Part shown: positions 6,432 to 6,776 of the stretch, in pieces
Layout of the letters: the number at the start of each line of letters is the position of its first letter
How positions within the stretch are numbered: position 1 is the stretch's first letter
Origin: Alphaproteobacteria bacterium
Lineage (GTDB): Bacteria > Pseudomonadota > Alphaproteobacteria > WRDZ01
DNA: 6,776 nucleotides
Direction of reading: 5' to 3'
Assembly (NCBI GenBank): GCA_009779595.1
Contig: WRDZ01000038.1
Span: 1 to 6,776, forward strand
Position numbers and translations under genes: made by a program
Notes under the pieces: model-generated
Seen by the model: only the letters and a program-made list of their open reading frames with translations
What the model was told of the DNA's origin: nothing
Databases searched by the model: none

Positions 6432-6638
6432 ATGGTTAAAGACGCAGACGACGACATGACAAAAAAATTACAAACCATGCGGGCCGAGCTGTTCGTCCTG
6501 AAAGCGCGTATGGCCGGGATTGACGAAAAAGCCCCGGACGGTTTCCGCTCGAAAGAGTTCTTAAGCCTTCAGATAAGCCAGCTGGAAGAGCAGATAAGGA
6601 AAGCTCAGAACCAGCTATACCCGGACATTATCGCGTGA
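6432..6638 (+). CDS. Small helical, probably coiled-coil protein of unknown function
   Basis: A 68-residue protein that I do not recognise by family. It is highly charged and has no membrane segment or signal peptide. Two amphipathic helices are likely: about 9-29 (MTKKLQTMRAELFVLKARMAG) and about 40-63 (SKEFLSLQISQLEEQIRKAQN), joined by a turn with DEKAPDG. The second has a heptad-like spacing of Leu and Ile (L44, L46, I48, L51, I55), suggesting a dimer or a helical hairpin. The start at 6432 has GGGA 7 bases upstream; the internal ATG at 6456 has no ribosome site. It is transcribed away from phosphofructokinase and nothing clear follows in the window. The good ribosome site and reasonable composition favour a real gene, although short length leaves some doubt. 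Confidence 0.65.
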   Translation: MVKDADDDMTKKLQTMRAELFVLKARMAGIDEKAPDGFRSKEFLSLQISQLEEQIRKAQNQLYPDIIA

Positions 6639-6684
6639 ATTCATATGGTTCAGGAAAGCGTGAATACCCAATTATGAAAATATT

Positions 6685-6713
6685 TTGACAAAGCCGAATC
6701 AGTATGTTAGATT
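6685..6713 (+). promoter_or_regulatory. Predicted sigma70-type promoter pointing off the right edge
   Basis: A perfect TTGACA (6685-6690) is followed by a 17-base spacer and TAGATT (6708-6713, four of six matches to TATAAT). Transcription would begin near 6720. No long coding frame is visible downstream in the 56 bases left; AAAAGGA at 6731-6737 resembles a ribosome site but has no start codon at normal distance. Confidence 0.45.
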
Positions 6714-6715
6714 AT

Positions 6716-6727
6716 CCGTAAATACGG
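6716..6727. repeat. Short inverted repeat at the predicted transcription start
   Basis: CCGTA and TACGG flank AA (CCGTAAATACGG), lying just after the -10 element of the right-edge promoter. The position at or near +1 would suit an operator, but 5-base arms also occur by chance. Confidence 0.25.
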
Positions 6728-6776
6728 TTTAAAAGGACAACAACGCATCGGGCGTAATGATAACAATAAACGCGGG

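Noticed and set aside
6633..6665. An 8-base direct repeat, gcgtgaat, around the end of the 68-residue gene
   Set aside because: It is too short to mean much, and no inserted element lies between the copies.
6757..6776. A possible coding start (ATG, MITINAG) at the right edge
   Set aside because: Only six full codons are visible, and the AAAAGGA ribosome-like site is about 19 bases away, too far for normal initiation.

Overview
The window reads as ordinary Gram-negative chromosome. Its best guess is a fermentative, possibly host-associated alphaproteobacterium. That rests on a FabI of proteobacterial type, a giant AsmA/YhdP-type envelope protein (which implies two membranes) and a Sec-exported ankyrin protein; no rRNA or other marker gene is present, so the lineage is an inference.

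Layout: five genes lie on the minus strand and one on the plus strand. Reading the minus strand in its direction of transcription (right to left), a 6-phosphofructokinase gene (5253-6362) is followed after 3 bases by a gene for an unrecognised two-domain membrane protein (4446-5249). These two look like one transcription unit. After an intergenic stretch that holds a good sigma70-type promoter comes fabI (3464-4291). It is followed after 8 bases by a 992-residue AsmA-like/DUF3971 protein (477-3455) whose ribosome binding site overlaps the fabI stop codon. A separate promoter then precedes an exported ankyrin-repeat protein that runs off the left edge (1-345). On the plus strand a 68-residue helical protein (6432-6638) is divergent from the phosphofructokinase. 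After it come 138 bases with a consensus-like promoter and a short palindrome, probably serving a gene beyond the right edge.

How the genes fit together: the fabI/AsmA-like pair joins the last reductive step of fatty acid elongation to a protein of the class that moves phospholipid between inner and outer membrane, a sensible lipid-supply and lipid-export pair. The phosphofructokinase carries the mixed signature Gly (ATP type) in GGDG and Lys (PPi type) in PKTIDND, so its phosphoryl donor is a real question. The least explained gene is the 267-residue protein. It is an internal duplication of a unit made of one membrane helix plus a roughly 100-residue domain starting ELYC.KSANSC, and it is coupled to phosphofructokinase.

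I found no mobile element, CRISPR array, tRNA, rRNA or defence system. The most promising undescribed item is the duplicated membrane protein; everything else is recognisable housekeeping or envelope function.
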